Shown here piece after piece: positions 7,950-17,487 of a DNA stretch of 18,222 nucleotides. Source of the stretch: Bremia lactucae (taxonomy: Eukaryota; Oomycota; Peronosporomycetes; Peronosporales; Peronosporaceae); NCBI RefSeq assembly GCF_004359215.1, contig NC_090628.1, positions 247,806-266,027 on the forward strand. Reading direction: 5' to 3'. Both the position numbers and the translations under genes were made by a program. Below the pieces are notes generated by a model. The model saw only the letters and a list, made by a program, of their open reading frames with translations. It was not told where the DNA came from and searched no databases. Positions within the stretch are counted from its first letter, which is position 1. The number at the start of each line of letters is the position of its first letter.

Positions 7950-9291
7950 AGCACGAGGTGCAATTTCTTTGTTAAAGCCTTGCTCGGGTTGAGGCTCTTT
8001 TGAGGTGGTTCAGAACTGTCTTTCGATGCTGGAGCGTCAGCACCCTCGTTTAGAGGGCCAGCTGGATATCCTGGTGATGATGCAACAATCTGCGGCACGA
8101 CCGCCTGTCTCGGCGCAAGCGCCTTCAAGTCCACGTGGGAAGGGTCCCGATATGGCTTAAGCAAGCCAACGTAGACCACTGGGTGTGTACGCAGCTTGCT
8201 AGAAAGGTTTAGCGTATAAGCTAGGCTCTTCTTGGCCACGACCGTAAATGGTCCAATAACGCGCGGGCGCAATTTGGTCTTGAAGACCGCGAAACCAAAT
8301 TGATAGGTAGAATTTTAGCGTTTAGTAAATATCGGTCTCCGATCATATAAGATTTTTTTTTAATACAGCTTCTGCATTTGCATCTGCTGGTTCTTTTTGT
8401 TTGTCTTGGCTACCAGCCATCGTATCCCTTACATGTCTTAAGACACTAAACGCGTCGCGAGAAACTCGCTTACTTATTTCCGAACGGTAACAGGGCTGAT
8501 ATCGGCAAGCCTATCGGCTAATTCTCCCCCACCAAGCCCTCAATTACGCAGTGGTATCGTTAGTGGAATGCGCGGGTGGGTAAGACCGTTTATATAGAAC
8601 GGAGTATAGCCTGTAGAGGCATGTACAGCGTCATTTAACGCAAACTCCTCCACTGGGAGCATTGAGCTCCAGCGCTTTGGTGTCTGAGCACACACACTGC
8701 GTAAAACGTCTTCAGTGACGGGATTGACACGTTTAGTTTGACCATCGGTCTGCGGATCGTCCGCAGTGGACATATCCAATCTGGTGCCAAGCAGTCGGAA
8801 AATTGATTTCCAGAATTTACCCGTGAACGGGGGTCACGATCAGAGACAGTTGCCACTGGCAAATCATGTTGTCGAAACACGCGATCAATAAACAGCTCAG
8901 CTGTAACTTCACCATTCATGGAATCCGGCACGGCCGCTAATTGAGCCATTTTGCTCAATCGGTCAACAAAGACCACTATGCCGGAGTTACCGGCTGAATC
9001 TTTCGTAGACTAAATAAAATCCATACTAATCGACTCTTAGCAACCTACGGGGACGGGAAGACTCGCCAGTGGCGCAGCAGCATGCGCCGAGGATTTAACC
9101 CGTTGGCAAGTTTCGCATGTGCGAACATATGTGCTGACCCATTTATAAAGTTTGGGCCGCCAATAATACTGGCTTATAGAGCCGTAGGTCTTTTCTCTAT
9201 CGAAATGACCACCAAGGACAGCATAGAGGATTCGGTACTTCAAATCCTCATCATGACATCATGAGGAACAACGACATGTGGAGGGTCCGCG
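7946..9291 (-). pseudogene. Ty3/gypsy integrase, unit B (broken)
   Basis: This is the unit B counterpart of the unit A integrase, complete within the window. The zinc region reads GGHFDREKTYGSISQYYWRPKL with the CETC pair at 9106-9117. The core has VVFVDRLSKM and SDRDPRS, with a frameshift right after it near 8826. It continues in another frame as MSTADDPQTDGQTKRVN, AQTPKRWSSMLP and FALNDAVHASTGYTPFY at 8540-8779. The expected catalytic Glu is Lys (AAA, 8732-8734). The C-terminal segment (RPRVIGPFTVV, VVYVGLLKPYRD) runs to a stop at 7946. A TAG lies near 9009 between the zinc and core parts. Compared with A, the core C-terminus is better preserved here. Confidence 0.92.
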
Positions 9292-10010
9292 ATATCTGTG
9301 CAACAAAGCAACAGGTCGTTATCGATAGAAAGTCGATGTAACCTTGCACGCAAACGTGCCGACAATTTATAATCTGATTCAGTGCTCTTTAGAGCTCGTA
9401 GCAGAGCTACACACTGTTCATCCTTGGCGCAAGCCGAACGGATTAATTCAGTAATAGGCGACATTATAGTCGTTAAATGAGAGAGCTCAAAATCTGACCT
9501 GCGTGATAACGCATCGGCCAAAGCATTCTGCTTGCTGGGCTTATACTTCACCTCGAAGTTGTATTCTGCGTAAAGGATAGCGATCGCGCCATTCTCTGTG
9601 ATAGATGGGGCGACTTAGTCGCCGTGCGTAATGATGCGTGATCAGTATATATCAGAAACGGCTTAGAGCCGAGCAGATGAAAACCCTGAATCTGTCGAGA
9701 GCATACTTCATAGCAAGTAACTCTGTGTCATGAAATGGATAGTTCATTTCCGCAGCTTTAAGCTGTCTAGCCTCGAACGCAATAATACGTTCATGCACTG
9801 CCAATGGCAAAATCTGATGCGTCACAGACGACACTGAAAGGCCAGTTTGGGTTTGGCAGTACCAGAATCGGGGCATGGATAAGAGTATCCTTAACTGCTC
9901 GAGAAGCATTTTTTTCGGTGCTAGTCCAGCACCATTATGTATCCTTTTAAGGAGATTAGATGACCCAACCACTTACGCAAATTCTTTTGGTTTTTAGAAA
10001 TCGGCCAATC
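9292..10010 (-). pseudogene. Ty3/gypsy RNase H and tether, unit B (broken)
   Basis: It has the same domain order as in unit A. The tether is well kept: the open frame at 9240-9551 reads MKYKPSKQNALADALSRRSD and then FELSHLTTIMSPITELIRSA. The first catalytic Asp is intact: the codon at 9821-9823 gives CDASDFAIG, whereas A and A' have Gly. Frameshifts after the GSA segment and before the YTDHASL motif still break the domain. Confidence 0.85.
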
Positions 10011-10840
10011 TACTATGGCTTTCACCTTAGCGGGATCCGCTCGAAGGCCTCGCTTTTCAATGAAGCATTCTTAAAAAGGAATTTCCTCTGCGCCAAAAAT
10101 GCATTTAGATGCATTGGCATACAATTTATATGTGCGCATACACTCGAGCAATGCCCACAAATGGTCTAAACGATTGTCCATATCAGACGACCCTGCTACG
10201 CACGACTATGGACAAAAATGTCATCGACATAAGTCTGTGCATAACCTCGATGAGAGCGAAATAGTTGCGTCACTAGACGATGAAATGTTGCCGGGGCGTT
10301 GAAAGCCCTTGTGGCATAACCAGCCACTCCGAGAACATGCCGCTTGGTGTAACCGCTATAAGCGGGATATCGCTAGCTCGCATGAGCAATTGGTAGTAAC
10401 CATCGACCAAGTCCAATGCGCTGTACTTGTACATCCCACCATATTGTTCTAAAGAACATCCTTTCTAGGAATGGGGGTTTGTACTGGTATGGTGACAGCA
10501 TTAAGCTGATTAGAAGCATGTACAATGCGCCATTTACCATTTGACTTTTTGACACAAAGTGTCGGTGTCGAACGAGGAGATTTGCGATATCGTACCATTC
10601 CAGCCTCGTGCTTAGCACAGAAGAAATCGTCAATGACGTCTCACTGCTCCTTTGGTAAAGGCCATTGTCTTTCGACATAGATTTGGTTCCCGGAACCAAG
10701 TCAATTTCATGACGAACACCTCTATCCGGAGGTAGAACAGATGGTGGATTATTACATACCACATCTGGGAATTCCTTAATCAAGGAATAAAAGGGATCCG
10801 TTAGGATCTTTAAGGATCGATGACCCATTTCGCGCACTAA
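10011..10840 (-). pseudogene. Ty3/gypsy reverse transcriptase, unit B (broken)
   Basis: Motifs match those of unit A: FPDVVCNNPPSVLPPDRG and HEIDLVPGTK toward the N-terminus, motif A with the SALDLVDGYYQ coding region near 10390-10430, and YVDD at 10220-10231. The catalytic Asp codons survive. An extra A at about 10215-10218 and several other shifts split the frame; relative to A, some indels compensate one another and some do not. Confidence 0.88.
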
Positions 10841-11210
10841 GTGCAGCTTTTGTGTCATCCAGGACAGCCTCATCTAGAAGTGACGATGAGTTTAACTCAA
10901 TTGTTGGTCGAAAGACCACCATCTCAGATGAGTTACCAGCCTTTGAGGCTCGGCCGCACTCATCAACAGACATTTCGTCTAGCTCTAAAAGAGCACGTAA
11001 CGAAAGTTGCCGCAAGGCTTGTTTCACCTTCAATTTCACCGGTTACACCATTCACTCGTATCACTTTGTGAGGGTAAACGCTTCGCGTCTCCTCTGTCTT
11101 GGAGTGAAGACATTACGCCTCTAAGAGGAGTTAGGTAACTCAATTATCTTATCCAGCCAACGTTTACGTGTCGCTTTACGTGCATAAGAAGGATTTGACC
11201 CAAAATGCCC

Positions 11211-11430
11211 TGGCGAACCGCGAATAGTGTCACTACTGACACTCAGTATGGTGCCACCTCGGCCGACCACACTCGGTGGACTGAGACGTTCCACTCCACG
11301 TATCTCAATGGTATTGCACTCTTGAGGTTCTGGCGAACCGTTGATACTGTAACTACTGACACTCAGTATGGTGCCACCTCAGCCGACCAGACTCGGTGGA
11401 CTTAGACGTGCCACTCCACGTATCTCAGGA
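11211..11430 (-). repeat. Internal direct repeat, 120-bp period, unit B
   Basis: TGGCGAACCG starts at 11211 and again at 11331, each followed after a few bases by ATA-TGT and TACTGACACTCAGTATGG. This is the same duplication as in unit A, so it predates the split of A and B. Confidence 0.85.
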
Positions 11431-11457
11431 ATATTACGGGCCCTTGATGACTCGGTC

Positions 11458-11624
11458 TTAGGCCAACAATGGTCCAGCATTCAGTGAATTGTTATTACAA
11501 CGAGTGTCACTCGACGTAGTACGTGCGGTTCCACTCGGCGTTAGGCCAACAATGCTTCCATCATTCAGTGAATCGTTATTACAACGAGTGTCACTCGACG
11601 GAGTATGTGCCGTTCTACTTCCTT
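11458..11624 (-). repeat. Internal direct repeat, 84-bp period, unit B
   Basis: TTAGGCCAACAATG starts at 11458 and 11541. The one-base deletion in the first repeat is shared with unit A. Confidence 0.85.
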
Positions 11625-11978
11625 CTTCGAATTGGGCTCAAATTAATGTTTTTGACACTGGAGCTTAGTAATTCATTCATTTCGATGTCTAAAACACTGA
11701 CAGACTCAGTCAATGATGCGCGCCAATAGCGCTTTTGTAGCCTTGCAAAAGTGGATTCAAGACTCTCCAAAACTTCGCGAAGAACATTGCGCATGGCGCC
11801 TAAGGTCTTAGACCTCGAATGGATCCATGGCTTATGGCGTTCATGCCGGGCCATTCCAAGGATGAGATAATATCTCGAATTCAAATCAAGGACGAGACAG
11901 CATTCTATACTGCCAAAGACCAAAACTTTATACCTAAGTTCAATGGAACCTTAGAAACAGTGATACAAGTCCCAGTCG

Positions 11979-12179
11979 CTAAGCGAACAGTGATTGTATC
12001 AGTTTTATGCGCTTTAAGCGCCTCAACGTATTGTTAGCTTCCTTCAAGGGAAGACGTCGAGCATAATTGCAAGACGCTTCTGAGTCAATTAAAATTGACC
12101 ATGGCTCATGAAAGCCCTTCCCAGTCGCTTGAGCGACTAGCAAGCCAGGCGTGTACTCACGCTCCGTACCATTACGCAC
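11979..12179 (-). pseudogene. Retroviral-type aspartic protease, unit B (active site mutated)
   Basis: A 66-codon open stretch that matches the unit A protease remnant. The active-site triplet DSG is DSE here (GGA to GAA, codon 12078-12080), which should abolish catalysis in this family. The flanking PWSILID and ASCNYARR are retained. Confidence 0.85.
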
Positions 12180-12358
12180 CGAGTTAATTGGGACTAGGTG
12201 CTGTTTACTCTCATCTCCTAAGGGTTCAACAGAGCCTAGGTCTTCCCCAGTAGGGCGCCTCGGACCTACTTGGTATCGATGTTTTCCCGCAACGTACCAG
12301 ATTTCTGGTATAGGTTGGGATTGGTGCTCTTTCGAGCTTTACGCGTATATCGTAGGGG

Positions 12359-13187
12359 ACAGGTTGGACGTAAATGTTTCGTGCTTCCGCGCATATAACA
12401 TCTACGGATGTTCTTATGCTATTTCACAGATTAAAAAGAACCTTCTCCTTCCTCAAACAGGCTTAGAACCATGGGTTTCGTAAAACCCATTTGCTCGAGA
12501 GCTTGCTCGGTAAACATGCGTGCTAACACGAGCAGACTTAATGTTGAACCCAGCGCGCAGCGCTATGGCAACTGTCTCTTCGAAAGTGGCAGGATGAGAA
12601 TGGAATAATTCCGTCCAGGCAACGCTCTCATTGAGACCCTCCATACAGATCGTTTCGACAATTGCTTCTTTCACCGGGTCTTGATGCATAGATGCAATGA
12701 GAGTTCTCAACTCCTGGACATAGCCCCCTAGGGTTCGTTTACCCTGTTGAGTCGCTAGGAGCCGTGATCGTTTGCGAAAAGCCTGTTCGAGCGGTGCAAA
12801 CATTTAGTCATTTGCTGTTTGAGCGAAACTCATGCGGGAAAAGCGTCATTTATGAACGTTAGACACGATAGTACCCACTCCATTGCTCTACCTCCGAGTT
12901 TGGAAATGTCCATAGCCACCTTTTGCCATTCTGTTAAGAGCAAGGCGGAATCAATGAACATCTCCACCTGCTTAATTCAAAAAGGAGATTTTCTCCCTCT
13001 TTTCCTACAAATGTCTTTACATTGACAGCTAGAGGATGATCCTTTGGCTCTAAATCGGGTACAGAGATGTACCGGGTTGGCATCGATGCCGCAAGGTGAT
13101 CTTGTGCCTGGTCGACCAGGGAGGATTCATGTCGCATGAAGGCTTCAAGCCTTGCATGTAGGACCTCTGATTAAGGTACGTGGCATT
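12359..13187 (-). pseudogene. Retrotransposon Gag, unit B (broken)
   Basis: Same layout as in unit A: an N-terminal piece ([15 protein letters not shown] from 13137 down), then [14 protein letters not shown], the shifted LGGRAMEWVLSC segment, the capsid-like core at 12453-12803 (MFAPLEQAFRKRSRLLATQQ; GGYVQELRTLIASM), and the zinc knuckle at 12359-12400 with the same Cys to Arg change. The TGA after FINDAFPA is shared with A. The ATG-AC at the unit A position 4752 has lost a base here, and the frame exit near 12475 differs from A. Confidence 0.85.
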
Positions 13188-14067
13188 ATACTTATTTATC
13201 TTAATAGGTGAGCCAAAATGATGTATGAGTTATCTTCTTAGCGAAAACGGATGCATAGGTTTATTGTGTCGAAATCTTCTGTGAAAGTCGAAGGTCGAGG
13301 TCATGTGGATGGCGTTCAAGTTTAAACTTGAGGTACTGTGAAGGAAATTCCAATCTTTCGAGATGATGTGCGGGGAAATTGCTGCGTCAGTCATAGAGCT
13401 GCTTACATGATTTAACACCCACCTAGGTGGTGGCGCACATCTCAATTTTAATTAGGTATCATTGAGATAAAGCACTAAAGTGAATTTGCGCCGTGCAAGC
13501 CGTTGAGCGTAGCTGAAAGACGTGGCTACACAATCGTGTGTGAATGATCTTGTTTTTCCCTTAGCCAAATGAAAGTATTTCCTGGCACGGACTCAATTAG
13601 TTAAAACGAAGACGATAGTTACCATGATTCTTGGCTAGAAGTTTGATCTGGAGAAGTCGGGGCATACAGCAATGTGCTTCAAATCGTGAAAGTTGATACG
13701 AGGTTTCTTGAAATAGCGGTCAGAAAATGGCTGGTAATATATCGCGAAGGCGGTACCCCCTAAAGCTTGATAGAAACTTCATACCCGCATGAAGAGTCGA
13801 GTTTTGCAAAAATGAAGAGACTGCAATTCAGTTGTAGTAATGAACTCGTGAAAACGAGCTTGTTGACTGCAATTGTAACCAGGAAGTATATACTTCGCAA
13901 ACGCGTGATGGAAGAACTGAATTTGTTTTGTAGTTTAGTAATGGAGAGATGATAGTCGAAGTTGAAATCTTCAAATAAACACTGATGTTTAAAAGTTGAA
14001 AGTGATCTTGTACTGTGTCCAGTTAAGTTAAGTTGTAACTCAATCGTGAAGTCAAGAACATGGCTCA
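13188..14067. other. Spacer between gag and LINE fragment, unit B; nothing recognisable
   Basis: Counterpart of the unit A spacer, with an extra 137 bp near 13902-14040. Open frames exist on both strands (13760-14068 minus, 13767-13952 plus), but they are low-complexity in residue choice, match nothing I know and are broken in unit A. The palindrome CCACCTAGGTGG is at 13419-13430. Confidence 0.55.
13902..14038. other. 137-bp segment present in unit B, absent from unit A
   Basis: Unit A goes straight from CACAAAC to TCAATCG near 5846-5858. In B the two flanks are separated by about 137 bp and each carries AAC next to the break. The 3-bp microhomology fits an end-joining deletion in A, but an insertion in B with a short target duplication is equally compatible. 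Exact ends are ambiguous by 3 bp. Confidence 0.8.
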
Positions 14068-14220
14068 AAAATCAGGTAAGGCAAGCTTGAGGCGAGCGTT
14101 TAGGATGTGGTGAAGAAGTTGAATGGGTCGCTATTGTGAAAACGATTCCACTCGTGTTTAAATGAATTAAGTTGGAATTTGTTCTTGGACGAGTTCGTCT
14201 TGTGTGGGTGGGTGAGAGTC

Positions 14221-14725
14221 TCAAGAAAGCAGCTGTAAATGCAGGCGAATCATCGTAAGACATTGCCTAAAAACACCGATGAATGTAAGGCAAGGTGCGT
14301 CATAAATTGCCTTATTACGATTGATCCATAGAGTCCGAAGGATGCAGCATCGAAAATGTTAAAAATGCGTATAGGTAATGTAGTTCCAAACTTGGCATGA
14401 TGTTGGGTTGGAACTTCAAGGTTGATGAGAAAAAGAGTGTATCTCAGTGTATAGATGTTCCGAAAATCCATTCGAGCGGGGGAAGGAATAGACGCCAGAT
14501 GTATTTGGATGTGTAACAATCCCATAGCAAATGTTGTGGAGTTTCAGGTGTTAAACAGCCATGAACACAATAAATGTCTGAAGTATGCCAGCCATATTGA
14601 TAACGGAAACCCAATCCGTTGAGTTGTAATCTAAACAGAAAATCTGAGAATTTTGGAAAAATGTCTTGGTGAAGTTTCCGTCGGGTAAGGCTAAAATCGC
14701 TTGATGGGTTGATGTTTTGAAGACC
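14221..14725 (-). pseudogene. LINE-type non-LTR retrotransposon ORF2 C-terminal fragment, unit B
   Basis: The fragment has the same open piece with the C-x3-C-x9-H-x4-C zinc motif (frame 14444-14725) and the same downstream LWINRNKAIYD piece as in unit A. A T to G change converts the Lys of RYKYGW to Gln. The insertion therefore predates the array and was carried along with each unit. Confidence 0.7.
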
Positions 14726-14773
14726 TCATGGTTCTATGTTTGGTTTCCACCTCCCATTATGATTTGGGGGATT

Positions 14774-14845
14774 TGACGGCCCCGGGGTTCGAACCTGGGA
14801 CCTCCCGGTCCTGAAGTGAGTGGCGGGCCACTACACCACCAAGAT
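14774..14845 (-). pseudogene. tRNA-like segment with pol III A and B boxes, unit B
   Basis: Identical to the unit A segment across the boxes: A box 14828-14838, B box 14785-14795 on the minus strand. The acceptor stem is equally unpaired. Confidence 0.65.
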
Positions 14846-14856
14846 CGGTAGAGTGG

Positions 14857-15512
14857 CCTTCTGGTCTCAGAAATATAACTAACTCTACATGCTCAAACCC
14901 AAATAGAGCTTTGAGTTGTCATAAGAAGCGCGTTGCCCCTTCCGACAGTTCTGGAAACTCTTCCATTTCAGTGAAGGCATAGTCTTAAAAAGACTCAGAC
15001 GTAGAATGACCACGAGTGCTACCAGGTGTAGCGAGGCTACCTCGCTCCTTATGTCAGAGGAAGACTTTAGACTCAGAGAGTCTCTTAGTTTTATAAAACG
15101 AATGGGTTCAACAACTCAGGGAGTCGTACAAGCTATTAATGCTCAATGAATCCTAATTTTAAGGAATTCAGGGGCTCGTACAATTAAGTAGCAACTAGTG
15201 CCCAAGAGCATATACATCTGAAAAGCTTCTATCTCTTATAGATCAATACGCAAGCCTTAGAAATGCACTTGACGCTTATAAGATCAAAAAGATAACTACA
15301 CTTTATTTTATTATTTATACTAGAACCGCACCCTAGTTAAATAAAAATAGATTTCGGCCGCCAGATTTATATCTGGCGGCGACCACATTTGTTACCCATA
15401 CTAAATGGGATTTAGTAAGTAACGAACTATTTTAAAATTAGATAAAAGGGTATTACCCATAGAGTCAATGTACCACAACTACGGTTCTCCGAACGATGTG
15501 TGCCCCATTACA
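14857..15512 (-). mobile_element. Putative LTR between units B and A' (3' boundary uncertain)
   Basis: Starts TGTAATGGGG at 15512 on the minus strand, directly after a TGGGGGGGA polypurine tract (15521-15513). It includes the TATA-like box at 15312-15319 and the hairpin at 15357-15380. It differs from the first LTR region by a 3-bp insertion near 15415 and a few substitutions. It is placed by collinearity with 6670-7322. Confidence 0.6.
15357..15380. repeat. Perfect 10-bp hairpin in putative LTR, unit B
   Basis: GCCGCCAGAT and ATCTGGCGGC with loop TTAT, unchanged from unit A. Confidence 0.85.
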
Positions 15513-15635
15513 TCCCCCCCATCAGACTGCTGACATCGAGTGACAACAATCGCTTCATTTCCTCTTTGACGTTGGAACCTAAACAGCCAACCGTTTGGTT
15601 GCGTTTTTCATTCCTTTGTCTCATGACAATCAAGC

Positions 15636-16139
15636 GTGAGTCACAAACTTATAGCACCTTCCTCGACGATGAGGGGATGGTGGACTTGGAAAGTCACTAT
15701 TGTTGATCTTTTTTTATTAACACCATCAGAGGATGAGGAGAAAGAGCGTCGCTCTTACTCGCCTTCTCCTCCGGATGAACGTCGGCGGGCCCCGCATCCG
15801 TTCCCAGGACGTGGTGCCGCTGATGTCTTAACTGTATTGAGCAGGACACAGGACTCTGAGACCAACATCATTACGAATGCGCTCGATGGAGAGCAAGAAC
15901 AGGCAATCCTCATAGAGGAACAAGCTCGTTGTCGAGCTGCTGAGATAGCGAAAGCTAAAGCTCATAGTGAATATAGATCCACCCCGCTTAGTGTGAAAGA
16001 GCCTCTCAAAGTGATTGCGGGTCACGGCTTGGCTACCTGGATCTCCGGTCCTCTCCGCGGACCGGAGATCAGGTTCCCTCGCGCATCAAGCAGCGCGGGA
16101 GGGGGGCCGAAATTTCGAGAGAAGCACTTGATGCTTTAA
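15636..16139 (+). CDS. Plus-strand open frame, 167 codons, unknown; doubtful gene (unit B)
   Basis: Collinear with the unit A frame at 7446-7949 and open over the same length. It differs by Leu to Trp, Asn to His and Ser to Thr. No domain is recognised. Part of it is antisense to the last codons of the minus-strand pol frame that ends at 16086. It is kept at low confidence because conservation is no better than in neighbouring non-coding sequence. Confidence 0.25.
   Translation: MSHKLIAPSSTMRGWWTWKVTIVDLFLLTPSEDEEKERRSYSPSPPDERRRAPHPFPGRGAADVLTVLSRTQDSETNIITNALDGEQEQAILIEEQARCRAAEIAKAKAHSEYRSTPLSVKEPLKVIAGHGLATWISGPLRGPEIRFPRASSSAGGGPKFREKHLML
16040..16070. repeat. Perfect 12-bp inverted repeat, unit B
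   Basis: GATCTCCGGTCC and GGACCGGAGATC with a 7-nt spacer, identical to 7850-7880. Confidence 0.85.
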
Positions 16140-17487
16140 AGCACGAGGTGCAATTTCTTTGTTAAAGCCTTGCTCGGGTTGAGAGCTCTTTTGAGGTGGT
16201 TCAGAACTGTCTTTCGATGCTGGAGCGTCAGCACCCTCGTTTAGAGGGCCAGCTGGATATCCTGGTGATGATGCAACAATCTGCGGCACGACCGCCTGTC
16301 TCGGCGCAAGCGCCTTCAAGTCCACGTGGGAAGGGTCCCGATATGGCTTAAGCAAGCCAACGTAGACCACTGGGTGTGTACGCAGCTTGCTAGAAAGGTT
16401 TAGCGTATAAGCTAGGCTCTTCTTGGCCACGACCGTAAATGGTCCAATAACGCGCGGGCGCAATTTGGTCTTGAAGACCGCGAAAACCAAATTGATAGGT
16501 AGAATTTTAGCGTTTAGTAAAAATCGGCCTCCGACCATATAAGAATTTTTTTTAATGCAGCTTCTGCATTTGCATCTGCTTGTTCTTTTTGTTTGTCTTG
16601 GCTACCAGCCATCGTATCCCTTACATGTCTTAAGACACTAAACGCGTCGCGAGAAACTCGCTTACTTATTTCCGAACGGTAACAGGGCTGATATCGGCAA
16701 GCCTATCGGCTTATTCTCCTTCACCAAGCCCTGAACCACGCAGTGGTATCGTCAATGGAACGCGTGGGTGGGTAAGACCGTTTACATACATAACGGAGTA
16801 TAGCCTGTAGAGGCATGTTCAGCGTTATTTAACGTAAACTCCACCACTGGGACCATTGAGCTCCAGCGCTTTGGTGTCTGAGCACCCACACTGCGTAAAA
16901 CGTCTTCAAAGACGGGATTGACACGTTTAGTTTGACCATCGGTTGCGGATCGTCCGCAGTGGACATATCCAATCTGGTGCCAAGCAGTCGGAAAATTGAT
17001 TTCCAGAATTTACCCGTGAAACGGGGGTCACGATCAGAGACAATTGCCACTGGCAAATCATGTTGTCGAAGCACGCGATCAATAAACAGCTCAGCTGTAA
17101 CTTCACCATTCATGGAATCCGGCACGGCCGCTAATTGAGCCATTTTGCTCAATCGGTCAACAAAGACCACTATGCCGGAGTTACCGGCTGAATCTTTCGT
17201 AGACTGAAAAAAAAATCCATACTAATCGACTCTTAGCAACCTATGGGGACGGGAAGACTCGCCAGTGGCGCAGCAGCATGCGCCGAGGATTTAACCCGTT
17301 GGCAAGTTTCGCATGTGCGAACATATGTGCTGACACATTTATAAAGTTTGGGCCACCAATAACCCTGGCTTATAGAGCCGTAGGTCTTTTCTCTATCGAA
17401 ATGACCACCAAGGACAGTATAGAGGATTCGCTACTTCAAATTCTCATCATGACATCATGAGGAACAACGACATGTGGAGGGTCCGCG
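16086..17487 (-). pseudogene. Ty3/gypsy integrase, unit A' (broken)
   Basis: The C-terminal part forms a 150-codon open stretch (16086-16538) with GGRFLLNAKILPINL, KLRPRVIGPFTVVAKK and THPVVYVGLLKPYRD, followed by a Pro/Ser/Ala-rich tail. This is the integrase C-terminal SH3-like region and pol terminus. The core at 16829-17170 is identical in translation to unit A. The Lys codon replacing the catalytic Glu is at 16926-16928. The long tail depends on one extra base near 16184 relative to the equivalent point at 7993. Confidence 0.9.

Larger units (their letters stand above)
1..8056 (-). repeat. Tandem array unit A (about 8.06 kb)
   Basis: Base 1 onward matches base 8057 onward and base 16248 onward, so 1-8056 is one full period of a head-to-tail array; the phase is arbitrary. 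The unit carries a complete but broken minus-strand Ty3/gypsy gag-pol (about 5130 down to 1), a spacer with a LINE fragment and tRNA-like segment, a putative LTR, and the C-terminal tail of the neighbouring unit's pol. It is 135 bp shorter than unit B, almost entirely because of one 137-bp gap near 5852, plus small indels. Strand is given as the coding direction of the element. Confidence 0.95.
10841..11978 (-). pseudogene. Protease-to-RT linker of pol, unit B (decayed, with internal duplications)
   Basis: Collinear with the unit A linker. It contains the same two duplications, at 11211-11430 (120-bp period, here exactly 120 from start to start) and 11458-11624 (84-bp period). No known domain is seen. 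It differs from A by indels near 11028 and 11075. Confidence 0.6.
8057..16247 (-). repeat. Tandem array unit B (8191 bp)
   Basis: This second period has the same gene order as unit A and is collinear with it throughout. It differs by many substitutions and a series of 1-3 base indels in the first 3 kb and around 15415. It also holds a 137-bp segment near 13902-14040 that unit A lacks. B is clearly a different sub-lineage from A and A', which are almost identical to each other. Confidence 0.95.

Noticed and set aside
13760..14068. Minus-strand 102-codon frame in unit B
   Set aside because: It is interrupted by the 137-bp gap in unit A, matches no family I know, and its composition looks like random AT-rich sequence.
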